64,000 nucleotides of DNA, taken from Apostichopus californicus (Eukaryota > Echinodermata > Holothuroidea > Aspidochirotida > Stichopodidae). Position numbers and translations under genes: made by a program. The stretch is taken from NCBI GenBank assembly GCA_020650975.1, contig JAIPMN010000799.1, positions 1 through 64,000 of the forward strand. Direction: 5' to 3'. Below, in pieces: positions 48,808-61,539 of the stretch. The notes under the pieces are model-generated. The model did not search any database. It saw nothing but the letters and a program-made list of their open reading frames with translations, and was not told where the DNA came from. How positions within the stretch are numbered: position 1 is the stretch's first letter; every line of letters starts with the position of its first letter.

Positions 48808-49490
48808 TTCCATCTTACTCTTTCCAGTCCATCTTACTCTCTCCAGTCCATCTTACTCTCTCCAGTCCATCTTACTCTCTCCAGTCCATCTTACTCTCTC
48901 CAGTCCATCTTACTCTCTCCAGTCCATCTTACTCTCTCCAGTCCATCTTGCTCTCTCCAGTCCATCTTGCTCTCTCCAGTCCATCTTACTCTCTCCAGTC
49001 CATCTTACTCTCTCCAGTCCATCTTGCTCTCTCCAGTCCATCATACTCTCTCCAGTCCATCTTACTCTCTCCAGTCCATCTTACTCTTTCCAGTCCATCA
49101 TACTCTCTCCAGTCCATCTTACTCTCTCCAGCCCATCTTGCTCTCTCCAGTCCATCTTACTCTTTCCAGTCCATCTTACTCTTTCCAGTCCATCTTACTC
49201 TCTCCAGTCCATCTTACTCTCTCCAGTCCATCTTACTCTCTCCAGTCCATCTTACTCTCTCCAGTCCATCTTACTCTCTCCAGTCCATCGTACTCTTTCC
49301 AGTCCATCTTACTCTCTCCAGTCCATCTTACTCTCTCCAGTCCATCTTACTCTCTCCAGTCCATCTTACTCTCTCCAGTCCATCTTACTCTCTCCAGTCC
49401 ATCTTACTCTTTCCAGTCCATGTTACTCTCTCCAGTCCATCTTACTCTTTCCAGTCCATCTTACTCTCTCCAGTCCATCTCACTTTGTTG
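48808..49490 (+). repeat. 19-base CU-rich minisatellite upstream of the last coding exon
   Basis: About 36 copies of a 19-base unit, CTCCAGTCCATCTTACTCT, with few variants, ending about 160 bases before the exon 4 acceptor. All three forward frames are open because the unit has no stop in any phase. The frames are not genes. Confidence 0.96.
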
Positions 49491-49648
49491 GGCATATATA
49501 TGTCTGCACATTCAATCTGGTACTGTAGTATCCAGATTTCCAGGTACAAAATGCACGTGAATGTACCTTCCTACCTTTACAAGTGTGGCGCTATCAAACC
49601 TTAAAGCTCCTTCATCTTCTGACACTTCATTTTTCTTTCATGTTACAG

Positions 49649-49897
49649 GTTTCGCTCCGGTACCATTGCAGTATCTGGAACGTTTGGCGGCGTGAGAATC
49701 AGCTGGTCCATATCGTGGTGGCAGATACGGATAAAGGCATTGGTAGCAGCCACGGAGTTAGCAGCAGCCACAGAAGTAACAATCAAAGTATTAGCAGTCA
49801 CAGTAGCTGTAGTATTGCAAAACCAGAAGAGAAAATGGACATAAATGGTAACTTTGTGTGGCTGCCAAAAATGCCACCAGGGGCTGCTTTTGTGTAA
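49649..49897 (+). CDS. MARCHF2/3-like RING-CH E3 ligase, coding exon 4 (C-terminus)
   Basis: This exon encodes residues 320-401 and the stop, in phase 0 after the acceptor CATGTTACAG at 49648. It begins VSLRYHCSIWNVWRRENQ, which closely follows the VSFRYHC-x-LY-x-EWR-x-x-NQ segment after helix 2 in MARCHF2/3. The following tail is rich in Ser, His and Asn and then reads NFVWLPKMPPGAAFV. Vertebrate MARCHF2 and MARCHF3 end in a class I PDZ ligand (ETPV/ETVV); here the last residues are AAFV, which lacks the Thr/Ser at -2. With the other exons the protein is 401 residues, against about 246-253 in human. Assignment to the MARCHF2/3 subgroup is firm; whether it is the single ancestral orthologue of both is inference. 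Confidence 0.92.
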   Translation, partial: VSLRYHCSIWNVWRRENQLVHIVVADTDKGIGSSHGVSSSHRSNNQSISSHSSCSIAKPEEKMDINGNFVWLPKMPPGAAFV

Positions 49898-51170
49898 TTA
49901 CCAAATGGAAGACGAGTGAGGAGGGGGGGGGGGAGGGGTGGATGGGAGTCTGCTTTGTTTAAGTGCCGACTAAGGATGCTTTAGTTTAAGAACCACCGAG
50001 TAGGGGACACTTTTGCAGACATCTGGCACTATAAAAAAAATGGTGTTGACGTCTTTATTATTTTAAGCTGTTAACTAAGAATAGTTATAGATACTTCATC
50101 ATCGAACACGAGCATATATATTTCATTTCAGTCATTTCAAAATGGCCCGTCTGCAGCCTGTTTTTGTATCTCAAACATTTGTCAAGCAGAGCATGTACAT
50201 TGTATAAAATTAGAGAGAAAGCTGCTGATGGAATTCAGTCCATTTCTTCATTTTTTTTTCAAAGTTTTGTAAGATAGTTTTTCTATACCAAGGTATTTGG
50301 TTTTCGCTTGGTCTACACATAGATACTGTAATGTCTGCTTTGTACTTCATTATGAAATGTCTTCAAAGATTTTGTACGCCCTTTTTTTCTCCTTTTTTTT
50401 TCTTCTTCTTCTTCTGGACAATTCAAAAGTGAGGCTCGTAGGTTGGGATATTTGTCAAGTTGAAAGAAAAAAAGGAAACTGCAAGAAAATGGTAGGGTGC
50501 AATCGTTGCATTTTTATGGAAGGCCAGTTGAATAAACAGATGAGTCACTATACATGACTCACACGTGCCTGGGAACCAAAAAAAAAAGTTATCACATCAG
50601 TGCAACAAATTGTTATCTCCGCTCGACATCTTAGAGTTCCTGGGAGGTGTGAAAGCTCCGGTAGAAAACTTGATTCCCTCTTGTGTAACAAATGATGAAA
50701 GCGAAAAAAAGTGGCATTCACAGCTTGGATTCCTTTTGATAAACGAATATTGTTAATAAGGTCCCACTTAAATATTTCAGTTGCCCCAAAATTTTAAGGT
50801 TGAACTGGTCAGATTGGCCCGAATTTGGTTTCAGCTCATCCCTTGGATTGGTTATGTTTATTAATACTGCTGATATAGCATATAACTCTGCTTACCTACT
50901 GGTATTGTTTGTTACCATAGTTTGTGAGAATATTTGAGTTTATTTCCAATTTTTAGTTAATTTAGTCTGGAGGGTTAAGATCATACACTACACTGTTAGC
51001 CATTGGAATCAAATGAACATGTCTACTGCTCATATGACAACAACGAAAAAAGTTGTAGAATTTAAGTTCAAATTTTGGTCAAATTTTAATCATTTGTGAT
51101 CCCATGCACAATAGGTGGCAATGATACATGTTTTGGGTGGTACTGTCCTACGAACCATTCCATATACAAA

Positions 51171-51290
51171 CAATACAAACAAAGGTAGCATTCTATGCAA
51201 AGTATAGAAACAATACAAACAAAGGTTGCATTCTATACAAAGTATAGAAACAATACAAACAAAGGTAGCCATTCTATACAAAGCTGCAAA
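51171..51290. repeat. 40-base tandem repeat, three copies
   Basis: CAATACAAACAAAGGT recurs at 51171, 51211 and 51251, followed each time by AGCATTCTAT-like sequence and AAGTATAGAAA. Confidence 0.93.
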
Positions 51291-53756
51291 GGTTACTGCA
51301 GCCTTTTCAGTTAATAACTTTGATAATATAAAAAAAAATTATGCTATTCGATGCTGACTGTCTGCATAACATATTGTTCCTTAAAGCTTGTTTTTTTCTT
51401 TCAAGTTTCATTCATTTCAAAAAGGGAAGTTAAAGTCAAAACTGCTTAAATGTTTTATCAATTTGCTTTTTCAAGTGTCATCATTACTACTCAAAAACTT
51501 ATAGTGTCTGGTATTTAAAGAATAGAATCAGACTTTTTGGTAAAGAGAAAATGTTTGTATGGAGTCTTAGTTTACTACTTGCAATGTCATAGAGTCTTTA
51601 CACTAGAAAGGTGAAGAGAGAACTTTCATGTAAGCTTCGCTCTGCACAAAGATGTGGTGAAATTGCAGACCAAACTTATGAAGCTGCACTTAAAACAAAC
51701 CAAGTATTTCATATTAGATCAAAATTCTTTCCACTGTGGCATTGTTTTGACTTTGAAAAATCCCTTTTTCTCCAAAACTTGTACACGGATTGATTTTCCA
51801 TGTAATAACTTGATGATAGTACAAAGTTTTGTGGTTAAATTTTGGACTGACGTGTTCGGAATTTTTTTAGTATAGCTGTGGGAAAGTGTTCCAAGTTGGT
51901 TTAAGAATAAACAGAGTTTTCTTGAGATATTAAAAAAACCTGTTTTATCAAGTATTTTAATGCCACAAAGATATTGGTCAGTTTCATGTATTTAAAATAA
52001 TTGGAGGGACATTAAAGTAGATTTTTAGTGATTTGCCAAATGCTGTATGGGATCATTACCACAAGTTGTGTTTTATTTCAAACAAAATAAGAAACTAAAA
52101 AATTTCAATATATCTGTCTGGTTTAAAATATTATTGGAAAAAATGCCCGCATGACCAACTTTCAAAGTAAATTTTCTGCATTTTCTTTCGAACTGACTTA
52201 TTCATGTTGTTTAAAAATCTACACCGCTGTCTCCAATTGATTCAGCCGGAATGTTATTTTGAAAAAAAACCTCTTAATTTTCAGAAAAGGTGTTCTATAA
52301 AATTTGCAACTAAATGCAAAAAAGTGGTTTCTATTACTTTGGCAACACATCCAGCTGTTTATAACCTGCAACACTCTAGGATTGGACCAATGCATCTCAA
52401 TCCACGTTTATTTTTTCAAAACAGTTTTGTTTCTTTGAAACGTGAGAACTTGCTATTTTGCTTTTTCATTAAACTTACAATATTTCTATGAATAATGATG
52501 TCATCAGACCATTTATCTCTGATATCCTGAAGCTTGAAATCTCAGGTGATGAGTTCGAAATTACACTGCCAAAACAATAAACGCATGCAATGGAAGAAAA
52601 CAGAGAAGTAGTCAAACTACTTATATAAGACAGAAGTTGTGTTTGAATGAGATGTCTTGGTACCATTTATTTAAGCTATACCCAGAAACAATCAATAAAG
52701 AATTGACCATTTTGGAGGCAAAGATATAACTTGGGAAGCCATTTCACATGCAAAACTCCATCTTGTACATCCCAGATGAAATTTTAACAAAGAATCTGTT
52801 TTGTTTGACAGTTTAAATGGTAAATTTGAACAATAGCACAACACACCTCACAAGTAGAGCACTTTGATGTATTTAGAGCCAAGTACTACTGTAACCACAT
52901 TTTGTTCCTTTTTGTAATTTTTTTTTTGGGGTTATCAAATTCTGATATTTCCAATAAAAAAAAAATGAAGTTTATTAATTTGAATAGCCAAGTTTTGCTT
53001 CAGAAAAGAAATAACTAGAAATTTGAAACAAATAATATATATATATCATTCTTCTCTTTTCTTGCATAGGATTAACACTTATATGCAAAAGTCTCTAGAA
53101 TAGGTCATAAAATAAAATAATTAAGTTTCCTCTCTAAAGGAAAGTTAATTAGGGGGTAAACATCTTTGAAATTGTTCTAGTATAATCTTATTTTGAGTAA
53201 TACTTAGTAGGGTTTGGTGGTTAAAATGATTGTAACTTGGCGATCAAAGTTGTTTGAAACCCTTAACTTGTCGATCAGAAACTGCCCATCTTGTCAATAA
53301 TTATTATTATTATTTTTATTAATATTATTAATACTGTTTAGGTTATTATAGCTCTATATAGTCAGTTTACTTAATCTTTGACAAGAAGGGCCTGCCATTA
53401 ACCAAAGATATTAATTAGTTTATGATACTCTTTGCTTTTAAATGTAAAACATTCATGATTCTTTTATCTTTTTTCCCATTTTTTATCAGCATTTTATGTA
53501 TATATTAAAATACATTACTACCATAGTTTAGCAACAAGCTTTTGACAAACTGAATAATTTCAGCAGCAGGGCTTTTAGATTCCAATGATGCTATGCCAAA
53601 GAAGCTGCCACAGGCTGGAAATCATTAGGAGTCAAAAGGATTAAAACTTTATCAAAGGCTTCAAACTCAAAGACTCAATAAAAGAGATTTAAATATGAGA
53701 AGAAGGATGGCATGGCATAGCACAACATCAGGGAATAACATATCCCTGGCTATTCC

Positions 53757-54130
53757 ATGAGTAGTCATGGTTACACTACGTAATCTCCTGGATATCAGTA
53801 ACCCTGGTTATACCATCAGTGTCATTAGCTACACTAACCATTAATAAGCTTAAGTGCTCTATATATTAACCCCTTCAGTAGCCATGGTTATACTATCAGT
53901 AGTCCTGGTAACACTAATTAATCTCCTGGATATCAGTAACCCTGGTTATACTACAGTGTCATGAGCTACACTAACCATTAATAAGCCTAAGTGCTCTATA
54001 TTTACCCCTTCAGTAGCCATGGTTATGTTATCAGTAGTCATGGTTGCTCCATGAATAACCATGGTTATGCCAACAGTAACCCTGGTAATTTCATCAGCAA
54101 GCCTGGTTACTCCATCAGTATTCCTAGTTC
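53757..54130. repeat. Compound tandem repeat with GGTTA motifs
   Basis: A block of about 115-140 bases (AATCTCCTGGATATCAGTAA through TAACCCCTTCAGTAGCCATG) occurs twice in direct order. It is followed by a shorter array of CAGTAACCCTGGTTA-like 15-18 base units to about 54130. Confidence 0.85.
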
Positions 54131-57100
54131 TGCCATCAACATCCCAAGGTTGCAAAATGTGTAGCTTGGAAGGTTTGTAGGCTGATGATAATAATAACTG
54201 CTTCATATAGGTGAGCTTGAAATTGTATCAGAATGTTGGAATACTTACAAGACATTGTTCTTTATCCTAGAAGACATTGTCCCTAGATGTGGTAAGGGTT
54301 TTTAGTCCCCTAGCATACATATATTAGTTTATTAAAATAAGTGTAAAATATGTTAACTCAATGGTAGTAATATTTATAAAACTCTAGTAAGAAATGTGCA
54401 CCTAGACAACATTTCGATAACACTTGCTACCAGGGTTGCTATTTAAATAGCTACAGGTGCAAAATCTCAGACTATATGCAGGGTCAATAAGAGGTCAGTC
54501 GTATAAAATGGTTGAGGGATCGTTTGTACTGGGCTTTTTTTTTGTTGTATTTTGGTTGTTATAGAGGTGAGAGTGATTCATCCCTTCAGTACAACAGTTG
54601 TTTTGTTGCCTTTTTATTTTATTTTATTTTTGTTGTTGTAAAGTGTGCAATAGTCTGCAACGGTACAGTTCAGATTAGAAAGAAGAAAACAAAAGATTCA
54701 CAACATTTGTAGATAACCATGTTCTTTCTCGAATTGGATTTGTGACTTCCCACGCTGCAGCCCCATTTACAGTAGTTGATTTCAGTTATGTGCAGCTGCA
54801 GGGATGGAGTACAGATCACTCGGAGACAGCATACACTCTCCACTATGGGGGGGGGGTGGGGGGCTAGGGGTAGTCACATGTATTTCATATTTCACTGATT
54901 TGATTTTATAATTCATTCTTAACATATGGAAGAGACGTAATTGCAAAAATAGATCTTTTCTATTGATCTTTAAAGTAATATGTGTTCAGTATAGTAGTAT
55001 AGAGGTTCTGCTGCAGGAAGATTCATCTGTATGGACTATGATATCGTTGTATGTGCTTGTGTTTAATATCCAATGAGTACATAACCAGTGCCTTTAAGTT
55101 TTGAGATCTGAAGCTGCAACTGTTTTACTGAAGATTATTCATATCATCAACTTTTTCTTGTCTTTGACATAATGGATGGTAGATTTGCTATTCCTGCTTC
55201 AACTGGAGGGTCTTTCATGTATGTAGATCTTAAATTCATAGAGTGCTTAAACTTTGACAAAGATGTGCAGTATCCCCCACCAACACCCCCCCCCCCATAT
55301 CCCCTTACCCACCCATATGGTGGATGACCACCTGTAAAATTGAATTACATTCATACAGTTGTTTGTATATGTATAGCAGAAAGTCATTTATTCTGGAAGT
55401 AAGATTTAGTTGGGAAAATGTCTGGGGAGTAAGTGGGAGAAAGAGGAAGGGTGCGGAGGGGGGGTGGGGTTGGGGGGGTAATAGAGAAAAGTAGGTGGAA
55501 TGTTACAATTGGAGAAGATTAGTTATGTAATCTTAAATTCACAAAGTGTGTGTATAGTTGCCTTACAATAGTATATTTCATGTTAGTTTCAGATTTCCTT
55601 TAGAGACTCATGTGTTTGCCGAAACTTTCTGTAATGTTGTAAAGATTTAAAGGACCACATAAATCTATATAAACTTTCCTTAACTAATTCCTGTATCAAG
55701 GTTTTCTTGAAAAATTCTGTCTCTAAAAAAAATTTGGCAGATTAGAGTTTGGAGCAGAAGGAAACAAAATTGCTCCGATGGAACATTTTATTTTTGTGAC
55801 CAAGAATAGCTGTTTTTCATTTGATTTATATGTTTCTTGAATTCTTTGATAGATATTAATTTTTTTTAGAATTTATTCCCTTCTTACTATACCCATCCTA
55901 CTGTTCCAGAGAGTTATGCAATCCATTATCTGCAGTTACTTGTATTTTGTATATTTGTGTGATTAGTTTTATAAAACAGGGTTCCTCTAGTTTTTCGAAA
56001 GTTTGCAATCTGGTTTTATTATATCCAATTAGATTTTTGGAAGTTCCCTTAATTGCATTAAATTCCTTCACTCTTTGTATCCTTTGATATTAAAGATTTA
56101 ATAGTTGAGGTTTAATAGTTGAGTAATGTCGCAGTGCAAAGCACCCACTGACAAGCTTGAGAAGGCAGTGTTGCTAATATTTATCTGAAAGTGTATTTTT
56201 ACTGAGCTCTTTGAGAAGTGGTATCAAAGTAAAGAGGTCCAAATGCACGTTGTTAGATCTACATGGAATCTTCTTCCGAGACAAACCTTTCGAAACGTTG
56301 AATAAATGCAAACAATTGAGTATAATAGATACAGTAGTAGAACTTTAGCCTTTCTATCTTCTAGAGGGATGTGCTAATCAGCAAGGCAAGTAAAGGATAA
56401 CGAATGTACTCGACAAATTAGTCATTTTGAAGATCCAGAAAAGTGAGTCAGTTCTTCTTACTCAAGCCTTGTTTGGTTGGGTTTGCATATGATTCTAGGA
56501 GACAGCATACATTGTGTGGTTATGTACCTTGTAATATATCACTGTTTAAAGGCTAAATGCTAACCATCTGTCCTTCAGCTAAATCAGAGGTATTTTGTTT
56601 GTTTTTGTTTCTTAAACATAAGGCGTAATATATTCTGTTGCAATTTAGGTTTATGTTGGTTTTATTGTGACAGATTTTCAATCTATCTCGCCAGCTCTTA
56701 CTGATGAAGATTATTTCCTGGATACTTCTTGCAATGTCTTTTTTGGTTTTTTTTTGGAAGTATGAAATTGTTGCTAGTCAAAGAGAGAATGAAGGATGGT
56801 TTAATAAATTCCAAACAGCTAATATTAAGAATTAATTTACAACCACAAATCATTCAAAAAGATGAAATCCAACTAAAATGGTTAACTTGTAATGCTTTAG
56901 TCCACTTACTGAATGTTTATTCTATGACTATGTGGAAGATATTCAAAGCATGGTCTTATCTGCATTGAACTTGCAACATTTTCTTGGAATAACACTTGAC
57001 TTTTGAAGGAGAAATAAGGTTCCCAGAAATAGACTTTGAATGCTTGGTCACCAAATTTTCACAAATAAATATTAGAAAAATTATGCATACTGACTGCAAA

Positions 57101-57609
57101 GATTTGTGCTGACACAATAAATCGTACATCAAATTTGATTACGTTGTCCTTTCCTAAAATTTGCTATTTGTAAGTAAGTAGTAGTAGTAGCAACAGTCCA
57201 CTGGCTGTATGCCGAGTATGATCTCTGTTAGATGAAAGGTATTCAAGATACAACTCATGACAACATAAAGCTTTAAGGAGTAGGAAAAGATACCTTTTAC
57301 TAGTATTTGGGAATTTAACTATGTCCGATAGAGAAAGTGTTTAGCATATGGAAATGTCCACAGAGAGAAGCGAGAGGTTTATTTTTGAAAGAGTTTTAAT
57401 GTTTCCTTAATCCTCCTCTAACTAGTGGGAGGTGTCTCGTATCTCCTATCACTAAGTGGTTGACCTGGAAGCATCTGCTAAATGATTATCCCAGTCAAAT
57501 GTTTTCGTTTAAAATATTCATTGACCTTGAAAACTTACTCGGATCAAAAGAGGAAATTTCTGGACCGATGACGAGATGGAGAAATGTCTTTCAGACTGTC
57601 GACGGAAAA

Positions 57610-58245
57610 CAAACCAAACTTCGGTACGATGGTCATAACCAGTAGACTTAATATAATAATACAAGGAGAGACTATTAGAGTGTGGTAGTGTCATCACCAG
57701 TACAGTGGAAGAAACCAGTAGACTTAATACGAGAGACTGTTAGTATGATAGTGTCATCACCGGTATTGTGGTAGTAACCAGTAGACTTAGTAATAATATA
57801 AGGAGAGACTGTTAGTATGATAGTGTCATCACCGGTATTGTGGTAGTAACCAGTAGACTTAATAATAATACAAGGAGAGACTGTCAGGAAGTGTCATCAC
57901 TGGTATGGTGGTAGTAACCAGTAGACTTAATAATACGAGGACTGTTAGTGTATGGTAGGGGCATCACGGATATTGTGGTAGTAACCAGTAGATTTAATTA
58001 TAATACAAGGAGAGCCTGTTAGTGTATGGTAGTGTCATCACCGGTACGGTGGTCATAACCAGTAGACTCAACTATAATACAAGGAGAGACTGTTAGGAAG
58101 TGTCATCACTGGTATGGTGGTAGTAACCAGTAGACTTAATAATACGACTTAGTGTATGGTAGTGTCATCACCGGTATTCTGGTAGTAACCAGTAGACTCA
58201 ATTATAATACAAGGAGACTTTCAAGAAGTGTCATCACCGGTAGGG
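57610..58245. repeat. Minisatellite of about 60-75 base units
   Basis: About nine variable units containing AACCAGTAGACTTAATAATA, CAAGGAGAGACTGTTAG and GTGTCATCACCGGTATTGTG. Units differ by internal deletions, so the array is old or recombining. Confidence 0.92.
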
Positions 58246-59429
58246 GGGTTGGGGGTAGAGGAACAAGATGGCATGGCAAGTGAATATTGAGCCAAAAAAA
58301 AAAGTGGATAACAGTAATTATTTTTTACTTTTTAGAGATTCTCATTATAACAGAAGTTTTCCATCATTTCAGATATTTTGCCTTTATGTGCGCTTCATTT
58401 CTGACTTCAAAAAAGCCGAAGTCATTAATACGGAAATAAGAAGAGGTTGACTTCAAGTGCCTAATATTAGGATTGGAATCATCATTTGAATTTGTGTGCT
58501 AGTGTAAAGGTAGATTTTAACATGTTTAGACAGACATGTTGGTATTGGTTTTCTTACTATGTACAGTGTTGGGGAAAATAATTCATGTTTACTTCCATAC
58601 TCTTGTTAGCAGAGAAGTCATAACTGTCCTGTTGAATTTCAGCTGTTTTACACTATGACAATTAGTTTGTGTTGCATATTATCAAAATTTTATTCTGTAT
58701 GTTGACCATTTTGTAGTTCCAAGAACTCAGAGCAAATAATTATAAAAGCTTAAAGCTTATACAAATGCTTGAAACAAGCAGTACCCTTCCTTTTTGAATT
58801 GTTTGAGTTTGTCTTACATTTTTCTTCTTTTGGGAAGGGGATGTTCTGGGCAGGTTCCAAAGTTAAGGACAAATTTGTTTTAGCATCAAAGCTCGCCTGA
58901 AAGAGTTTTTTCTACCCTTACCAGTGGTATTTCTTCTTCTCAGAGATACGACAGTTGAAAAGTTGTCGCATTTTGTATCCAAAAGTAAACTTCAAGGAAG
59001 GCTGTGCATAATTTCATAGATCCATATTGACAAAACAAACTTATGTTTAACAGACTGTTTAACTATTCTGTCATTATTATTAAACCAAGCATGGTTACAC
59101 TTAAATCGTTAAGGGGGCCGTGGAAGTTACGCAACAGCAAAGAATGTGGTGTTTTCACAATCTGAACAGTTGCAATTATTTTAAGGAAAAGAATTAATAA
59201 TATGAAGTTTAAAACATCTTCCTATCAAAATGCATCTATGAAATCACACTTGTTTACTTCAAGTATGAACTATAAATCTTGGAAAATCTTGTAAAATGGC
59301 ATGTAGGATTTGAAGACTTGTATCACCATGATGCTTAAAAAAAAGAAGTAAATTAAAAACTTGTATGAGGTGAATACAAACTAAGAAAACATGAGAGAAC
59401 AATGATTTCATAGAGAAAGAACAATGACC

Positions 59430-61459
59430 ACTCGATCTTGTTATCTGGCAATTTTATTAATATTTACATTAAAGCTTCTTCCTATCATAGATTTCAGGTT
59501 GATATTCATAAAATGTATTTGATTTTCTAAATATGGACATACTTAGAGAATTAAAAACCAAGATTAAATTTTTTCCTTTGGAAGAAGTGCAGTTGAAACT
59601 GTTTTAAAATTCCACAAAAATCTGAATACAATCCTCTCAAGAATAACAAAAGAAAAAAAAAAAAAAAGTACAAATGGTAGTCATCTCATATCGTCAGCAC
59701 ATCTCAAAAATATTACAAAACCTTACAGAAGACAAAAGTTTGTACATGGGAGAAAGCAAAGCAGGAACCAAACAAATACAAACAATTACTTGAATTTCAC
59801 CAAAATTTCCCTTTCCAAAATTATCATAATTATTCCACAATTGACAATGAAGACCTCCCTTTTGTTATTGGATTAAAGGCTCTATAAATTAAGTCCAACA
59901 GTGTCTGTGAAATTCCTCAAAGATGGTTTGAGGAACTGACAAAATAATTACAAGCAGTCCCCCCCCCCTCCCCTCCCACCTCCCCCTATTTGTTCCTTTT
60001 TGTCCTGATACTCATTATATGAATACAAAATGCACATCAGCACACAGAGTAAAGAAAGTCATAACTGAAATACGTATCTCACTGGTAAAATCAGAATTAC
60101 TTGTGTCCGCCCACATCGTAAAACACCATGTCCTAAAGGAATAACACTTTGTATTAACATAACCTACATACAACTATTTTAAATAAACTTTATAAATTGT
60201 CATGTGCTTATTTTGTCTTGAAAATCCTGACCCACCAAAACTCAGATACAATAATAACCAAGGTACTGGAACTCATACAAATAATGACCATTCATTCGTC
60301 AAATCATTTTTAAAAACTCATTCTGTAAAACTTTGGGAGTTTTTTTACAAAATATCAAACTGAAATAGCTTAGTAAATTAAATTTTTGGGATAGCCACAA
60401 ATATGGATAAGATGGACATTTTACTTACTGTTTAGTCAAGCTGAGCATGTCAGAGAAATGCTACTAATTTAATTAACAAAACAAACAAACAAACAAGAAA
60501 TTGCACCAAAGTATTAAAAGTTTAAAAAAAAAAACAAGCAAAAAGTTACTGATATGAAAACATTACAACCGTCATTATTAGAGAGGATGGTATTTATCAT
60601 AAGGAATCCATTAAAATTGCATTTAAAATGCTAAAATTTCCTTTATAATCTGACAATAAACCCATTCTCTTATATTTATAAAAGCCAATAAAAAAAACAC
60701 GGATCAAAAAGAGATCACACAATTCTCTTAATTTTTTTGGCAATGTCCCAGATAGGAATAAGATCTTTGTTAATTAGTTTTGTTCTTATTTTTGTCCATT
60801 TCTATAGTGTAGTACATGACTGTATCAACAGATACAGCTCTCTCCTGCTGGTTATGTATCCCAGTAATATCGCCCTTTAAGTACACATATATGACTAAAA
60901 TAGATACCCATATTGAACAATACTATCTATGTAAGTACCAAAAAAATTTGATTGCCAAATTTTGCCATGATTTAGATTAATATTCATACATCCCCAAAAA
61001 GGGAACAATAATATCAAAAAGTGAAATTCCCACCACGGGAGGTTAAACTGCTCATGCAACAAGTCCTCACCATGATGTATCCAATATGAATACAAATAAA
61101 GCACGTTCCAAGATACCTGTCATTATTTCTGTCAAGAAGTGACCTCAGTGTTAAAAAGTACCCTTTTCAGGAAAAACATTGCATAATCTCCTTTCATCCT
61201 CAAATAGTGAAACAAATAGCTCCTATTCCATAGCTCTCCTAAATGCGCCGTTAGGTACGACGGCTGCTAACTTCAAAACAACGGTGGGAATATTCATCTC
61301 CTGCAACTGGAAAAACCTCTCGAGTCATTCTCCATCTTCATCCTTAATAATCGACAGACAATCCTACTACATCTTCATACTTTGTTAGTCCGCTGAGATC
61401 CAGACTGGAGTTTATTTTCCTCCTCCTCCCCTTTGCTCTCTCTCTCTCTCTGTCTCTCG
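59430..61459 (-). other. Probable 3' UTR of the minus-strand gene
   Basis: About 2 kb of AT-rich DNA between the stop of the minus-strand gene (61460-61462) and a possible minus-strand AATAAA at 59453-59458. No coding potential. The extent of the UTR is inference; an earlier signal could be used. Confidence 0.4.
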
Positions 61460-61539
61460 CTAGTAAAACCCATCTAACGCTATCGGTGGTCTCTTTCCTC
61501 TCCTTTTACGATCTTCCAGCAAGAAACTCAGATCTAACC
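61460..61539 (-). CDS. Unrecognised gene, last coding exon
   Basis: On the minus strand the acceptor CTTCTGCAG (AG at 61541-61540) precedes GG, which completes an Arg codon begun in the previous exon. Then follow LDLSFLLEDRKRRGKR, PPIALDGFY and a TAG stop at 61462-61460. This is a short hydrophobic patch followed by a basic cluster that could be a nuclear localisation signal. I do not recognise the family. The exon is supported by its acceptor, its phase match and its distinctly protein-like composition in an AT-rich background. Confidence 0.7.

Larger units (their letters stand above)
41682..49648 (+). other. Intron 3 of the RING-CH ligase gene
   Basis: An 8.0-kb intron that holds two reverse copies of the dispersed repeat (about 42.0 and 43.96 kb), a GAA microsatellite (44643-44665), three minisatellites (45.6, 47.4 and 48.8 kb) and a poly-G/N assembly join. 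No further coding exon in phase was recognised; its longer reading frames have no domain features. Confidence 0.75.
49898..59429. other. 3' UTR of the ligase gene and intergenic DNA
   Basis: No supported coding exon. Candidate polyadenylation signals on the + strand are AATAAA near 50531, 51907, 52567 and 52696. The first would give a UTR of about 650 bases, the others longer ones. The region also holds tandem repeats at 51171-51290, 53757-54130 and 57610-58245, and poly-G or poly-C runs near 49922, 54847, 55287 and 55460. Confidence 0.5.

Noticed and set aside
48779-49604. Three overlapping forward frames of 197-270 codons rich in Ser-Pro-Ser-Leu
   Set aside because: They are the three phases of a 19-base minisatellite with no stop in any frame; equal openness in all phases argues against coding.
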